From NCBI GenBank assembly GCA_947489685.1, contig CANLEM010000006.1, positions 124,001 through 188,000 of the forward strand: a stretch of DNA of 64,000 nt. Reading direction: 5' to 3'. A model generated the notes under the pieces. That model saw nothing but the letters and a program-made list of their open reading frames with translations, did not search any database and had not been told where the DNA came from. The first letter of the stretch is position 1, and each line of letters opens with the position of its first letter. This DNA comes from an uncultured Aquimarina sp. (GTDB lineage: Bacteria; Bacteroidota; Bacteroidia; Flavobacteriales; Flavobacteriaceae). Shown piece by piece: positions 35,888 to 45,512 of this stretch. The position numbers and the translations under genes were made by a program.

Positions 35888-36766
35888 ATGAAGAAAATAC
35901 ACCACGAAGATTTTAAGGTTTCAAATACTATAGAATTATCAAAAATTTCTACTACTCTTGATCTTGAGGAAAGTGACAAGAAAATTGAAAAGGAGTTAGA
36001 AAAGGTGCGCGAAAAACTTGGAGAGCTTCAGGACACCTTGTATGCTCATGGAAAATATGCTGTTTTGATTTGTCTTCAAGGTATGGATACATCTGGAAAA
36101 GATAGTTTGATTAGAGAAGTTTTTAAGGATTTTAATACCCGAGGGATCATTGTGCATAGTTTCAAAGTACCTACCGAAGTAGAGTTAGGTCATGATTATT
36201 TATGGAGACATTATATTGCATTGCCACAACGGGGTAAGTTCGGAGTCTTTAACAGAACGCATTATGAAAATGTTCTGGTTACTAGAGTGCACCCTGGGTA
36301 TATTATGGGTGAAAATATTCCGAATGTGGATAGCGTAGATGATATCAATGATAAATTTTGGGATACACGATTCGAACAAATTAGAAATTTTGAAAAGCAT
36401 ATTGCTCAAAATGGCACACTGATCTATAAATTCTATTTGCATTTATCCAAGGATGAACAAAAAAATAGATTGCTAAGAAGGTTAAATAAAAAAGAAAAAA
36501 ACTGGAAATTCTCGGCTGGTGATTTAAAAGAGCGTAAACTTTGGGATCAATATATGAAATGCTACGAAGATGCGATAAACCGAACATCTTTGGAACATGC
36601 TCCCTGGTATATAATACCTGCAGATGATAAACCAACAGCCCGATACATTGTAGCAAAAGTATTATTTGATACGCTAACTACATATGATGATATACAAGAA
36701 CCCGAGTTAGATGCCAAAACAAAAGCAAATATAGGGGTGTATAAAGAACAATTAGAAAAAGAATAA
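35888..36766 (+). CDS. ppk2: Polyphosphate kinase 2 family protein
   Basis: Polyphosphate:nucleotide phosphotransferase. Walker A GMDTSGKDS (65-73), Walker B-like FNRTHYENVLVTRVHP (121-136), and the lid region with LLRRLNKKEKNWKFS. Length 292 fits a single-domain PPK2; which of ADP, GDP or AMP is used cannot be decided by eye. An N-terminal helical extension (1-50) is present. 28 nt from the downstream peptidase gene, so co-transcription is possible. Confidence 0.92.
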   Translation: MKKIHHEDFKVSNTIELSKISTTLDLEESDKKIEKELEKVREKLGELQDTLYAHGKYAVLICLQGMDTSGKDSLIREVFKDFNTRGIIVHSFKVPTEVELGHDYLWRHYIALPQRGKFGVFNRTHYENVLVTRVHPGYIMGENIPNVDSVDDINDKFWDTRFEQIRNFEKHIAQNGTLIYKFYLHLSKDEQKNRLLRRLNKKEKNWKFSAGDLKERKLWDQYMKCYEDAINRTSLEHAPWYIIPADDKPTARYIVAKVLFDTLTTYDDIQEPELDAKTKANIGVYKEQLEKE

Positions 36767-36794
36767 TGTCGTATTATAACAAGAGATATTAATT

Positions 36795-38183
36795 ATGTTG
36801 AAAAAAATAATCCCCATCCTTTTAATTGCCATTACAGTAAATGGTTTTGCGCAAAATAATGCTAAAGAGGATTCAATTATACTAAAAAAAATATACGATA
36901 CTTCTTTATTAAATGGTAAGAGTTATGCCTGGTTAGATCATTTATCTAATCAAATAGGAGGTCGACTTTCGGGATCCATAAACGCTCAAAAAGCTGTTGA
37001 GTGGGGCGAAAAAGAATTAAAAGAATTAGGAATTGACAAAGTATGGTTACAATCGGTAATAGTTCCAAAATGGACGAGAGGTGTAACAGAATTTGCCTAT
37101 ATAGAAAGCGAACCTGGTAATACTACGAATGTTCCAATTTGTGCATTAGGAGGATCTGTACCTACTCCGATAGGGGGTATTAAATCTCCGATTATAGAAG
37201 TACAGGGGCTAGAGGATCTAAGAAAATTAGGAACTTCTAAAATTGAGGGTAAAATAGTTTTTTTTAATCGACCTATGCAAGCTGATCTCATAGAAACTTT
37301 TAGAGCATATGGAGGGTGTGTAGATCAACGATATTCTGGTGCTGCCGAAGCAGCCAAATTTGGAGCGGTTGGAGTACTTGTTCGTTCTATGAACTTACGA
37401 TTAGATGATCTTCCTCATACAGGAGCTATGAGCTATGGTGATTTGTCTGATATGGATAAAATTCCGGCGGCGGCAATTAGTACAAACGGTGCTGATTTAT
37501 TAAGTTCAATGCTGAAACTTAATCCAAAAATTAAGTTACACATGAATATGAATTGTCGCACTTGGAAAGATGTAGAATCTTTTAATGTAATTGGACAAAT
37601 AACAGGTAGTGAGTTTCCTAACGAATATATGGTCGTTGGAGGACACCTTGATTCATGGGATCTGGGTGATGGTTCGCATGATGATGGAGCAGGAGTAGTA
37701 CAATCTATGGAAGTATTACGCTTATTAAAGGAAATTGGATACAAACCAAAACGATCTATACGTGTGGTATTATTTATGAATGAAGAAAATGGATTAAGAG
37801 GAGGTAAAAAGTATGCCAAAGTAGCCAAGAGTAAGAATGAGAATCATGTTTTTGCACTAGAAAGCGATGCTGGTGGATTTACACCAAGAGGATTCTCTTT
37901 TGATTGTGATGATACAAACTTTGCGCAAGTTCAAAGTTGGAAATCACTTTTTGAGCCTTATTTGGTACATTATTTTGCTAAAGGAGGAAGTGGTGCCGAT
38001 ATCGGCCCGCTTAAAAAAGAAGGTATTGTATTGGCGGGATTAAGACCAGATTCTCAACGTTATTTTGATTATCATCATGCCAAAAATGATACTTTTGATG
38101 CAGTTAATAAACGTGAACTTGAATTGGGAGCGGCAACGATGACCAGTTTGGTATATCTTTTTGATAAATATGGAGTTCGATAA
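36795..38183 (+). CDS. Secreted M28 metallopeptidase (carboxypeptidase Q-like)
   Basis: Signal peptide to about 20 (NGFAQ), a protease-associated insert (about 110-235) and a two-zinc M28 catalytic core. Ligands can be read: His284 (GGHLDSWD), Asp297 (HDDGAG), Glu330/Glu331 (NEENG), Asp358 (ESDAGG) and His428 (DYHHAKND). It would trim dipeptides or N-terminal residues outside the cytoplasm. Full length and intact. Confidence 0.92.
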   Translation: MLKKIIPILLIAITVNGFAQNNAKEDSIILKKIYDTSLLNGKSYAWLDHLSNQIGGRLSGSINAQKAVEWGEKELKELGIDKVWLQSVIVPKWTRGVTEFAYIESEPGNTTNVPICALGGSVPTPIGGIKSPIIEVQGLEDLRKLGTSKIEGKIVFFNRPMQADLIETFRAYGGCVDQRYSGAAEAAKFGAVGVLVRSMNLRLDDLPHTGAMSYGDLSDMDKIPAAAISTNGADLLSSMLKLNPKIKLHMNMNCRTWKDVESFNVIGQITGSEFPNEYMVVGGHLDSWDLGDGSHDDGAGVVQSMEVLRLLKEIGYKPKRSIRVVLFMNEENGLRGGKKYAKVAKSKNENHVFALESDAGGFTPRGFSFDCDDTNFAQVQSWKSLFEPYLVHYFAKGGSGADIGPLKKEGIVLAGLRPDSQRYFDYHHAKNDTFDAVNKRELELGAATMTSLVYLFDKYGVR

Positions 38184-38335
38184 CCTACAAATACATTAAG
38201 ATATAGCACATATCCATTGTTCTATTAACCGTATAAGGTAAACAAAGGTTATTAATTCATCTTTGATTTTGCATAAAAGACTACTGACATAAGGTTGTCA
38301 TCATTTTGGTTTTTCTTTGTACTAAACCTATATAG

Positions 38336-39196
38336 ATGATACAGCATAAGAGTTTAAAAAATATAGATCTAAAAGAGATTCATATAGCCTTTACTGATGC
38401 GTTTTCAAATTATGAAGTGCCTTTTAACCTTACATATCAAGAATTAGTATACCTACTCGAACGACGGGGCTACAATCAAGAATTGTCTTACGGATCTTTT
38501 TATAAAGATAAGCTAGTTGGTTTTGTATTAAATGGTATTGAAGACTGGAAAGGAGTGCCTACAGCTTATGATACTGGTACAGGGATCATTACAGAGTTTC
38601 AGGGAAAAGGGATTGCTAAGGATTTATTTACCTTTTGTATAAAGAATTTGAAAAACAAAGGTATGCATCAGTACCTTCTTGAGGTTATAAAAACGAACAC
38701 AAAAGCTATACAATTATACAAAGATCTTGGTTTTCAAATATCCAAAGATTACGACTTTTATGTGTTTGATCAATCAAAGCTAGATTATCGTATTTCGAAA
38801 AGTAGCTTTGATATCAGCTTTGAAGAAACGGCTACGATAGAAAATAGAGAAATTGAACGTTTTTCTTCTATAGATCCATCATGGCAAAATAGTATGACTT
38901 CAATTTATAGGAAAAGAAAGAATTTTACTGTATTGAAAGCTTCGATTGACAATAAAAATATAGGATACGGTATTATTGAAAAACATACTGGAGATATACC
39001 GTTACTTGCCATTAGTCCGGATTTCAGAAATAGAGGCGTAGGAACTTCTTTATTAAAGCATTTGAGTAATTTTTCTAAATCTGAACAAATAAAAATGATC
39101 AACATTCAGAGTGATTACAAACCTTTTAAAGAATTGTTTAGAAGTTTACAAATATCACCGGGAAAAGGACAATATGAAATGATTCTAAAATTTTAA
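38336..39196 (+). CDS. Tandem GNAT-domain acetyltransferase
   Basis: Two GNAT domains in one chain. The first (1-155) has the acetyl-CoA loop EFQGKGIAKDL and the KTNTKAIQLYKDLGF motif; the second (about 165-286) has SPDFRNRGVGTSLLKHL. The second lacks an obvious C-terminal NxxAxxLYxxxGF, so one domain may be non-catalytic. Substrate unknown. Only 9 nt lie between its stop and the PLP decarboxylase gene, which suggests acetylation of an amine product, but this is inference. Confidence 0.85.
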   Translation: MIQHKSLKNIDLKEIHIAFTDAFSNYEVPFNLTYQELVYLLERRGYNQELSYGSFYKDKLVGFVLNGIEDWKGVPTAYDTGTGIITEFQGKGIAKDLFTFCIKNLKNKGMHQYLLEVIKTNTKAIQLYKDLGFQISKDYDFYVFDQSKLDYRISKSSFDISFEETATIENREIERFSSIDPSWQNSMTSIYRKRKNFTVLKASIDNKNIGYGIIEKHTGDIPLLAISPDFRNRGVGTSLLKHLSNFSKSEQIKMINIQSDYKPFKELFRSLQISPGKGQYEMILKF

Positions 39197-39205
39197 GATT
39201 ACAGG

Positions 39206-40588
39206 ATGAATAAGCTACAAAAACAAATGAAGCAAGAGTTTGAGGATAAAGAATTATTTGATCAAGCTCGGGATTATGCTTATGAATATATTGACGGTAT
39301 TGAAGATATGGATGTGTTTCCATCACAGCATAACTTAGAGAGTCTTACTAATTTTGATGAACCACTTCAGCAAAAAAGCCTTCAGGCCAAAGAGGTTATT
39401 AATCAACTCCATTCTTTTGGTTCTCCTGCTACTATAGCGCAGATAGGAGGTAGGTATTTTGGTTTTGTAAATGGCGGGGCAGTTCCCGTTTCTTTAGGTG
39501 TTAAATGGTTGTCTGACATATGGGATCAATGTGGTGGATTATATCTTACTTCGCCAATAAATGCTATGTTAGAAGATGTCTGCGAAAAGTGGTTGAAAGA
39601 TATTTTTAATCTCCCAAAAGAAACAGTAGCTGGATTTGTAAGTGGTACATCTATGGCCAATTTGTGCGGATTGGCGGCTGCCCGTTTTCATCTACTTAAT
39701 AAGTTAGGTTGGGATGTGCACAAAAAGGGACTTAATGGAGCGCCTAAATTAAGAATATTGGCACATGAACAAGTGCATGCTAGCGTAAAAAAAACATTAG
39801 GGATGTTGGGTTTTGGTACAAATAGTATCGAGTGGTTACCTTCGGATAGTCAAGGGCGATTGGTTGTAGATGCTGTTCCTAAATTAGATGATCATTGTCT
39901 TATTTTACTTCAAGCGGGTAATGTAAATACTGGTGCTTTTGATGATTTTACTAAAGTTTGTGATTTGGCAAATCAAGCCGGAGCATGGGTGCATATAGAT
40001 GGCGCTTTTGGACTTTGGGCAAGAACTACAACAAGCTTATCATACTTAGCTAAAGGGATGGAGAAAGCATCTTCTTGGGCGGTAGATGGACATAAAACAT
40101 TAAATACACCTTACGATTCAGGAATAATTATGTGTCGTTATCCAGATGCATTAGTTAGTGCATTACAATCAACCGGAGAATATATTATTTATAGTGAACA
40201 TAGAGATCCGTTGTTGTACACACCAGAAATGTCAAAAAGATCCAGAGCTATAGAACTTTGGGCCACAATGAAATATCTGGGTAAAGATGGTATTGACCAA
40301 ATGATTACTACTTTTCACCAAAGGGCAAAGCAACTAGAAGAGGGATTGGGCAAAATAGGGTTTAAAATCATTAATGAAGTTGTTTTTAATCAGGTTTTGA
40401 TTGCCACGGATAATGAAGAAAAAACAAAACAAGTGATTAAATATGTTCAAGAATCTAGAGAATGCTGGGTAGGTGGATCTACCTGGCAAGGAAAACAAGT
40501 TATTCGTATAAGCGTTTGTTCCTGGATGACAAACGAGCAAGATATAGAAAGAACAATCTCGTTATTTGAAAAAGCCATAAAAAATTAG
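39206..40588 (+). CDS. Group II PLP-dependent decarboxylase
   Basis: Aromatic/glutamate-decarboxylase-like fold type I enzyme, 460 residues. Schiff-base Lys297 (AVDGHKTLNTPYDSG), PLP-binding Asp265 (HIDGAFG), stacking His191 (HEQVHASV) and SGTSMANLCGLAAAR phosphate loop (146-160). Substrate (aromatic amino acid, cysteine, glutamate or diaminobutyrate) cannot be read from these motifs. Probably an operon with the GNAT gene upstream. Confidence 0.9.
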   Translation: MNKLQKQMKQEFEDKELFDQARDYAYEYIDGIEDMDVFPSQHNLESLTNFDEPLQQKSLQAKEVINQLHSFGSPATIAQIGGRYFGFVNGGAVPVSLGVKWLSDIWDQCGGLYLTSPINAMLEDVCEKWLKDIFNLPKETVAGFVSGTSMANLCGLAAARFHLLNKLGWDVHKKGLNGAPKLRILAHEQVHASVKKTLGMLGFGTNSIEWLPSDSQGRLVVDAVPKLDDHCLILLQAGNVNTGAFDDFTKVCDLANQAGAWVHIDGAFGLWARTTTSLSYLAKGMEKASSWAVDGHKTLNTPYDSGIIMCRYPDALVSALQSTGEYIIYSEHRDPLLYTPEMSKRSRAIELWATMKYLGKDGIDQMITTFHQRAKQLEEGLGKIGFKIINEVVFNQVLIATDNEEKTKQVIKYVQESRECWVGGSTWQGKQVIRISVCSWMTNEQDIERTISLFEKAIKN

Positions 40589-40686
40589 GTTGGTACTAAA
40601 AAAAAAATACTTTTTATATTTTAAGGATAGTAATTTTAAATCTAATTATAAATCCTTTGATGTTTAGTTTTTTTCCTCTTCACTTT

Positions 40687-40731
40687 GGGGTATACCCCCC
40701 TTTTATATTTTTAGATTGAAGCATACTTTTG
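40687..40731 (+). promoter_or_regulatory. Palindrome GGGGTATACCCC and -7 box TACTTTTG
   Basis: A perfect 12-bp palindrome (40687-40698) lies 25 nt upstream of an exact TAnnTTTG box (40724-40731), an activator-like arrangement. The predicted leader of about 110 nt contains a hairpin ATGCATAC (40767-40774) / GTATGCAT (40793-40800). This accounts for the 261-nt gap before the metzincin gene. Confidence 0.5.
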
Positions 40732-40849
40732 TTATAGTAATCACATCTTCATAGCAGTTATAGAGGATGCATACGTTATGACTTGCCCCTATGTATGCAT
40801 TTATGACATAAAAAGTTTAAAAAGTAATACTAACTATAAACATGAAGCT

Positions 40850-41815
40850 ATGAATAAAACATTTCAACGTTTACCATTTAATATAGGTTTTTTTTGGTTA
40901 CTCTGTTTTTCAATTTTTCTAATATCATGTGATCCTGATGCAGATTTGATCCATATTAATAATGCATCGACAGATGAAGTTGGACTTTTGGTTGATGGAG
41001 TAAAAGGCGGCTTGCAAGTTAATGATGCCTCGTACACAGTAAATGGCCCTATACAAAATGTAGGGATTTTTACAGCACCTGGGACTAATGGAGAAATCAT
41101 TGGCTTTAATAATGATAGACCAGTGGCAATTATTGATCCTATGAATTGGACAGCAAGTAGGGATGAGCCCAACCTGGATTTTAATAACATTATTCAGATT
41201 CCGGTAAAAGTATGGATTGTAAAAGGGAATTTTAACACACAACGTGCATTAGCTATTAGTCATTGTGTTTATACAGCTAATGTATGGGGTACAGAAAGAA
41301 TGGGGGTGCAGTTTAGTCCATTCGAAATAGTTGATGCTACCGGAGATCCAGACGCACCTACATATTACAATTTTGATTGCTCCTTAAAATCAGGCATAGA
41401 AAATGATATTGGCAAAGATGCAGGTAAAATAAACATTTATTATGTTGAAACTGTTGATGGGGGCACATCTAGAGGCCAGGCTTGTAATATAGGGAGTGAT
41501 TTTGTGGCTATGGGAGAGAGTACATTTTCGGATTTACTATCTCATGAACTAGGACATGATTTTGGGCTTTTTCATACCGATACTCATGCTAATTTTGACC
41601 AAACAGGGATTATGCATTCGGGCAGTATTACTCGCGCTTTTATTACCGAGGGACAATTGTTTAGAGCGCATTTGGTACCTGGGTCTGCTATAAATGCAGT
41701 ATATAATGCTCGACCCGGTGAACCAACCAGGAATTGTGGGCATAATGCTTCGTCAGAAACATGCCCGAGTATAGACAAAAGAATCTGGGCAGATGGAACT
41801 TTTCCTGCAAATTAA
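40850..41815 (+). CDS. Zinc-dependent lipoprotein metalloprotease (metzincin)
   Basis: Lipobox LISC (Cys27) when started at ATG 40850; an in-frame ATG at 40778 would add 24 implausible residues in the predicted leader. The extended zinc motif HELGHDFGLFH (232-242; three His and Glu233) and the Met-turn GIMHSG (253-258) are clear, so this is a metzincin with catalytic domain about 115-290. Several Cys (139, 177, 212 and C-terminal pair) could form disulfides. Substrate unknown. 28 nt ahead of a secreted unknown protein. Confidence 0.85.
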   Translation: MNKTFQRLPFNIGFFWLLCFSIFLISCDPDADLIHINNASTDEVGLLVDGVKGGLQVNDASYTVNGPIQNVGIFTAPGTNGEIIGFNNDRPVAIIDPMNWTASRDEPNLDFNNIIQIPVKVWIVKGNFNTQRALAISHCVYTANVWGTERMGVQFSPFEIVDATGDPDAPTYYNFDCSLKSGIENDIGKDAGKINIYYVETVDGGTSRGQACNIGSDFVAMGESTFSDLLSHELGHDFGLFHTDTHANFDQTGIMHSGSITRAFITEGQLFRAHLVPGSAINAVYNARPGEPTRNCGHNASSETCPSIDKRIWADGTFPAN

Positions 41816-41843
41816 TATGTAAAATAACTTAAATTTACAGTAC

Positions 41844-42377
41844 ATGTATCTATATAAAATAAAATATTCGGTTTCCGTTCTTGTAATACTATTACTTGGA
41901 TATACTAGTCAGTCTCAGGATAATAAAATTGTTCAAGAGCTATTTATAAACTGGCAAACTTCAAATTGTGGTATTGGAGAAGAAAAACAACTGATCAAAA
42001 AACTTAGAGTAAATGCAGATTTCATTTTACCCGCTTTGATTAGAGGGTTTGAAGAAGGTCCCTCGGTAGATTATATTAAAGAAGCTACTGAAACCGAAGT
42101 GAAACGCTTGCGCCTTAATCAAGAAATAATAGCTAAACAATCCTTAAAAACAGGTCTTAGCCAGGAGAATTTAAAAATTGCTAGTGAACTAAATGTTGAT
42201 CAGGAAAGAGAAAGAATTCAAAAAGGGATTGAAAAAGGTTGGAAAACAAGAGCTTTAACAGGAATTGGATATCTTAATACCGAAGGTTCTAAAGCCTATA
42301 TTCAAGAGCTTTTAAAAAATGAAAAAAATGAATTTATTCCTTTGATTAAATCTGTTTTGAGGCGCAATAAAAAATAA
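41844..42377 (+). CDS. Secreted hypothetical helical protein
   Basis: Signal peptide to about 25 (YTSQSQ), then a charged, mostly helical 150-residue protein with two Cys-free stretches and one Cys (TSNCGIGEE). Segments such as RGFEEGPSVDYIKEATETEVKRLRL and the later ALTGIGYLNTEGSKAYIQELLKN look like HEAT-type helical hairpins. Not recognised. The close spacing to the metzincin and a terminator after it make a two-gene unit, so it may modulate or be a substrate of that protease. Confidence 0.7.
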   Translation: MYLYKIKYSVSVLVILLLGYTSQSQDNKIVQELFINWQTSNCGIGEEKQLIKKLRVNADFILPALIRGFEEGPSVDYIKEATETEVKRLRLNQEIIAKQSLKTGLSQENLKIASELNVDQERERIQKGIEKGWKTRALTGIGYLNTEGSKAYIQELLKNEKNEFIPLIKSVLRRNKK

Positions 42378-42387
42378 AGCAAAATTA

Positions 42388-42424
42388 ACTCCATGGATAT
42401 TTCAAAATTCATGGAGTATTTTTT
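42388..42424 (+). terminator. Terminator after metzincin operon
   Basis: ACTCCATG (42388-42395) / CATGGAGT (42410-42417) followed by ATTTTTTCT. Confidence 0.8.
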
Positions 42425-42427
42425 CTA

Positions 42428-42793
42428 TCAACAGGCAAAATTACCATCGCAAAATACAGCCATATAAATTATAGCGGCGATACCGATAAGAATATTCAAA
42501 ATGGGTAAGCTAGCCGATAGTATAGCTAATATATGTTTTTTTCTCATAAATAATATCCAGGCTGTTACTACTCCTATAAACGTAACAAAGGGATATGCGA
42601 TTAAACTTATAACCAAAGTGATTGTTGGGATACTATCTTCAGAACCGGGACTATCAAACATCATTGCAGACATCATAATCATTGGTAATGAGGGGAGTAC
42701 TAAGATTCCGAAAATAATACTGGCTACGATTAAATAAATACGGGTATTGTTTCTTTTTTTTATTTCCTTTTCAGGAATAGAGGTCGTCGACAT
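42428..42793 (-). CDS. Small three-TM membrane protein
   Basis: 121 residues with a charged N-terminus (SIPEKEIKKRNN) and three hydrophobic helices (about 18-46, 58-83, 88-113), the first Met-rich (LPMIMMSAMMF). A short Cys-containing tail (FCDGNFAC) ends the chain. Not assigned to a family. It diverges from the MATE pump gene with an 87-nt gap containing a promoter box. Confidence 0.65.
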   Translation of the reverse strand: MSTTSIPEKEIKKRNNTRIYLIVASIIFGILVLPSLPMIMMSAMMFDSPGSEDSIPTITLVISLIAYPFVTFIGVVTAWILFMRKKHILAILSASLPILNILIGIAAIIYMAVFCDGNFAC

Positions 42794-42854
42794 AGATTTG
42801 AATTAAATAACGTTAAATATACGATAAGTATATTTTAGTTTATTTAGGTTCTAA

Positions 42855-42862
42855 TACCTTTG
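42855..42862 (+). promoter_or_regulatory. -7 box TACCTTTG before MATE gene
   Basis: Exact TAnnTTTG match. It contains the TTG (42860) that could be mistaken for the start; the ATG at 42881, 18 nt further, is therefore the better start. Confidence 0.55.
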
Positions 42863-42880
42863 CCTCTTCAAAAACAGAAA

Positions 42881-44251
42881 ATGATCAACCAATACACCAA
42901 AGAATTTCGATACAATCTAAAATTAGCTACACCCGTTATGATGGGGATGATTGGTCATACCTTGGTAGCATTGGTAGATAACATCATGGTTGGGCAATTA
43001 GGTACAGCAGAGTTGGCTGCGGTTTCTTTGGGAAACAGTTTTATGTTTATCGCGATGTCTTTGGGCATCGGATTTTCTACGGCAATTACACCTCTGGTGG
43101 CAGAAGCAGATGCAGAAAATAATTTTAAAATCGGTAAATCTGCTTTTAAGCATGGTTTGTTTTTATGTACGGTACTCGGGATTGTATTATTCCTTTTTAT
43201 TCTATTGGCTAAGCCACTAATGTATCTTATGAATCAACCCGAGGAGGTGGTAGAACTGGCATTACCGTATTTGGATTTGGTAGCTTTTTCTTTGATACCT
43301 CTTATTAGTTTTCAGGCATTAAAACAATTTTCGGATGGTTTATCGATGACCAAGTATCCTATGTATGCTACATTGCTGGCCAATGTGATTAATGTGATAC
43401 TAAATTATCTACTTATTTTTGGAAAATTTGGCTTTCCTCAAATGGGTATTGTGGGAGCTGCTGTAGGGACTTTGGTATCTAGAGTTGTGATGGTTATTTT
43501 TTTATGGGCTTTTCTGAAAAAGAAGGAAAAATCTTCGGACTATGTTAGAAAAATTAAATTCTTTGTTCTTGAGAATTCTATGATTAAAAAAATAGTGGCA
43601 TTAGGCTTTCCTTCGGCTTTGCAGATGTTTTTTGAAGTGGCAATTTTTACCGCAGCGATTTGGCTATCCGGAATTTTAGGAAAGAATCCTCAAGCCGCAA
43701 ATCAGATAGCTCTAAACTTATCCTCGATGACATTTATGGTTGCTATGGGTTTGAGTGTTGCTGCTATGGTACGGGTCGGAAATCAAAAAGGATTGCAGCA
43801 ATTTTCTAATTTAAGGAGGATAGCAATCTCTATTTTTTTATTAAGCTTTTTGATTGCTGTTATTTTTGCTTTGATTTTTATTACCTGTAATGCTATGTTA
43901 CCCAAAATATATTTGGATGTAGATGATCTAGAAAATTTAGTTGATAATTCTGAAGTAATTAGTATTGCTTCAAAACTTCTGATTATAGCTGCATTATTTC
44001 AAATTTCAGATGCGATACAGGTTACGGTTCTAGGTGCTTTAAGAGGGCTTCAAGATGTAAAAATACCGACCTTTATTACTTTTGTGGCCTATTGGGTAGT
44101 TGGATTCCCAATAAGTTATTATTTGGGCCTATATACTTCTTATAAGAGTTCGGGTATATGGATTGGTTTATTAGCGGGCCTTACTACTTCGGCATTATTG
44201 TTGTATTTCAGATTTAATAAGTTGACAAAAGATTTGATTAATAAGAATTGA
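42881..44251 (+). CDS. MATE family efflux transporter
   Basis: Twelve-helix multidrug/toxin exporter of the NorM type, 456 residues from ATG 42881. Conserved elements include TPVMMGMIGHTLVALVDNIMVG (TM1), LGTAELAAVSLGNS and the second-half counterpart GLSVAAMVRVGNQKG. Cation-coupled drug or metabolite efflux; substrate not predictable. Stand-alone gene. Confidence 0.92.
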   Translation: MINQYTKEFRYNLKLATPVMMGMIGHTLVALVDNIMVGQLGTAELAAVSLGNSFMFIAMSLGIGFSTAITPLVAEADAENNFKIGKSAFKHGLFLCTVLGIVLFLFILLAKPLMYLMNQPEEVVELALPYLDLVAFSLIPLISFQALKQFSDGLSMTKYPMYATLLANVINVILNYLLIFGKFGFPQMGIVGAAVGTLVSRVVMVIFLWAFLKKKEKSSDYVRKIKFFVLENSMIKKIVALGFPSALQMFFEVAIFTAAIWLSGILGKNPQAANQIALNLSSMTFMVAMGLSVAAMVRVGNQKGLQQFSNLRRIAISIFLLSFLIAVIFALIFITCNAMLPKIYLDVDDLENLVDNSEVISIASKLLIIAALFQISDAIQVTVLGALRGLQDVKIPTFITFVAYWVVGFPISYYLGLYTSYKSSGIWIGLLAGLTTSALLLYFRFNKLTKDLINKN

Positions 44252-44354
44252 ATTTTTAAATAAAAACAGGAAAAAAATACGTTTTATAGACTTGATACGT
44301 TTATTGGGTATTAACGAATAATTAACTATCTTTCCAAAAAAACAGAATACAAAA

Positions 44355-45440
44355 ATGAGAGTCCCAAATTCTAAATTTTGTTTACTGCTAGCCATCTTTA
44401 TGATAATGATCGCGCATAGCAGTAGAGCTCAAAACTTTGAGCATAGTAAAAATCAAAATCTTATTCCTAATCCTAGTTTTGAAAACACCAATACGACACT
44501 TAAGCGTATTGATATGGAGATGAAGAATTTTGGAATTATGAAGGATTGGAAACCTGCCATTAATTCTCCCGATGCCTATCATCCACAATTAGAATTAGTT
44601 CGATTTGTACATAAATCTCCAAATTTCTTAAAACAATTTGGTGCGCAAGAACCAAGAACCGGAGAAGGAAAAGTAGGTATGTATATTGCCGGAGGAATGT
44701 ATAAAGAAGGTGTTACTGCAAAATTAAAAAGACCATTGGGAGCTGGGAAATACTATTATTTTCATATGTATGTTTCTTTGGCAGAAGGAATATCTAATTC
44801 ATGTACGTCTTCGATAGGAACTTATTTTAGTGCACGAAGCCCCAAAATAACAGGAACATCAAGATTACCATTAAATATAGAGTCTTCAAAAATGGTATGT
44901 GATACCAAAGGATGGGCTAAGGTATGTGGAGTGTATAGAGCAAAAGGTACCGAAAAATATATATCACTAGGCTATTTTTCAGATAGTCCTCAAGGAAAAT
45001 CTGTAAAGGGAGGGAAATATGATACTGGATATTATTTTGTTGATGATGTGTTGTTAATGGAAATGAAAAACCCTAAAAACCTTGTAGCCGGTCAGGTTTG
45101 TAATATGGCTCTTGATTTTTCGCCTATTGAGTATTTGATAGGAGAGAGCGAAACTTATACTGAAATTCAAAAAGCATTAGATTCGTATATCCAATATGTA
45201 ACCATATTTAATGTAAATTCGGTTAAAATTATTGGCCATGCGGATGATGCAGGATCACCCTTTGAGAATGAAATCATGTCGGCTATGAGGGCTGCGAATG
45301 TAAAACAATACATGATCGAGAAAGGAGTTGATGAATCTCTTATCGAGGTAGTAATTGCTGGTGATACTGAGCCAGTTGTAGCCGAAGGCGGAAATCTTGA
45401 TCCAGAATCAAATAATAGAGTAGAAATTAAGATCGAATAA
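44355..45440 (+). CDS. OmpA family protein with N-terminal carbohydrate-binding-like domain
   Basis: Signal peptide to about 25 (SSRAQ), a beta-rich domain (30-235; NLIPNPSFENTN...YYFVDDVLLMEM) resembling jelly-roll binding modules, and a C-terminal OmpA-like peptidoglycan-binding domain (about 255-361; SVKIIGHADDAG, MRAANVKQYMIEKGV, NNRVEI). It should tether to the cell wall and present the N-terminal module in the periplasm or at the surface. The 103-nt gap upstream has TATCTTTC as a possible -7 box. Confidence 0.88.
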   Translation: MRVPNSKFCLLLAIFMIMIAHSSRAQNFEHSKNQNLIPNPSFENTNTTLKRIDMEMKNFGIMKDWKPAINSPDAYHPQLELVRFVHKSPNFLKQFGAQEPRTGEGKVGMYIAGGMYKEGVTAKLKRPLGAGKYYYFHMYVSLAEGISNSCTSSIGTYFSARSPKITGTSRLPLNIESSKMVCDTKGWAKVCGVYRAKGTEKYISLGYFSDSPQGKSVKGGKYDTGYYFVDDVLLMEMKNPKNLVAGQVCNMALDFSPIEYLIGESETYTEIQKALDSYIQYVTIFNVNSVKIIGHADDAGSPFENEIMSAMRAANVKQYMIEKGVDESLIEVVIAGDTEPVVAEGGNLDPESNNRVEIKIE

Positions 45441-45512
45441 TACCGTTAGGTAATATTCGAGTTTCCTTTAAAAAGATAGTACCTTTACGCATAATAATTG
45501 TAATTGTTGAGC

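Noticed and set aside
40687..40698. GGGGTATACCCC as the same operator as in the protease cluster
   Set aside because: Half-sites are in the opposite orientation with no spacer, so identity of the binding protein cannot be claimed.
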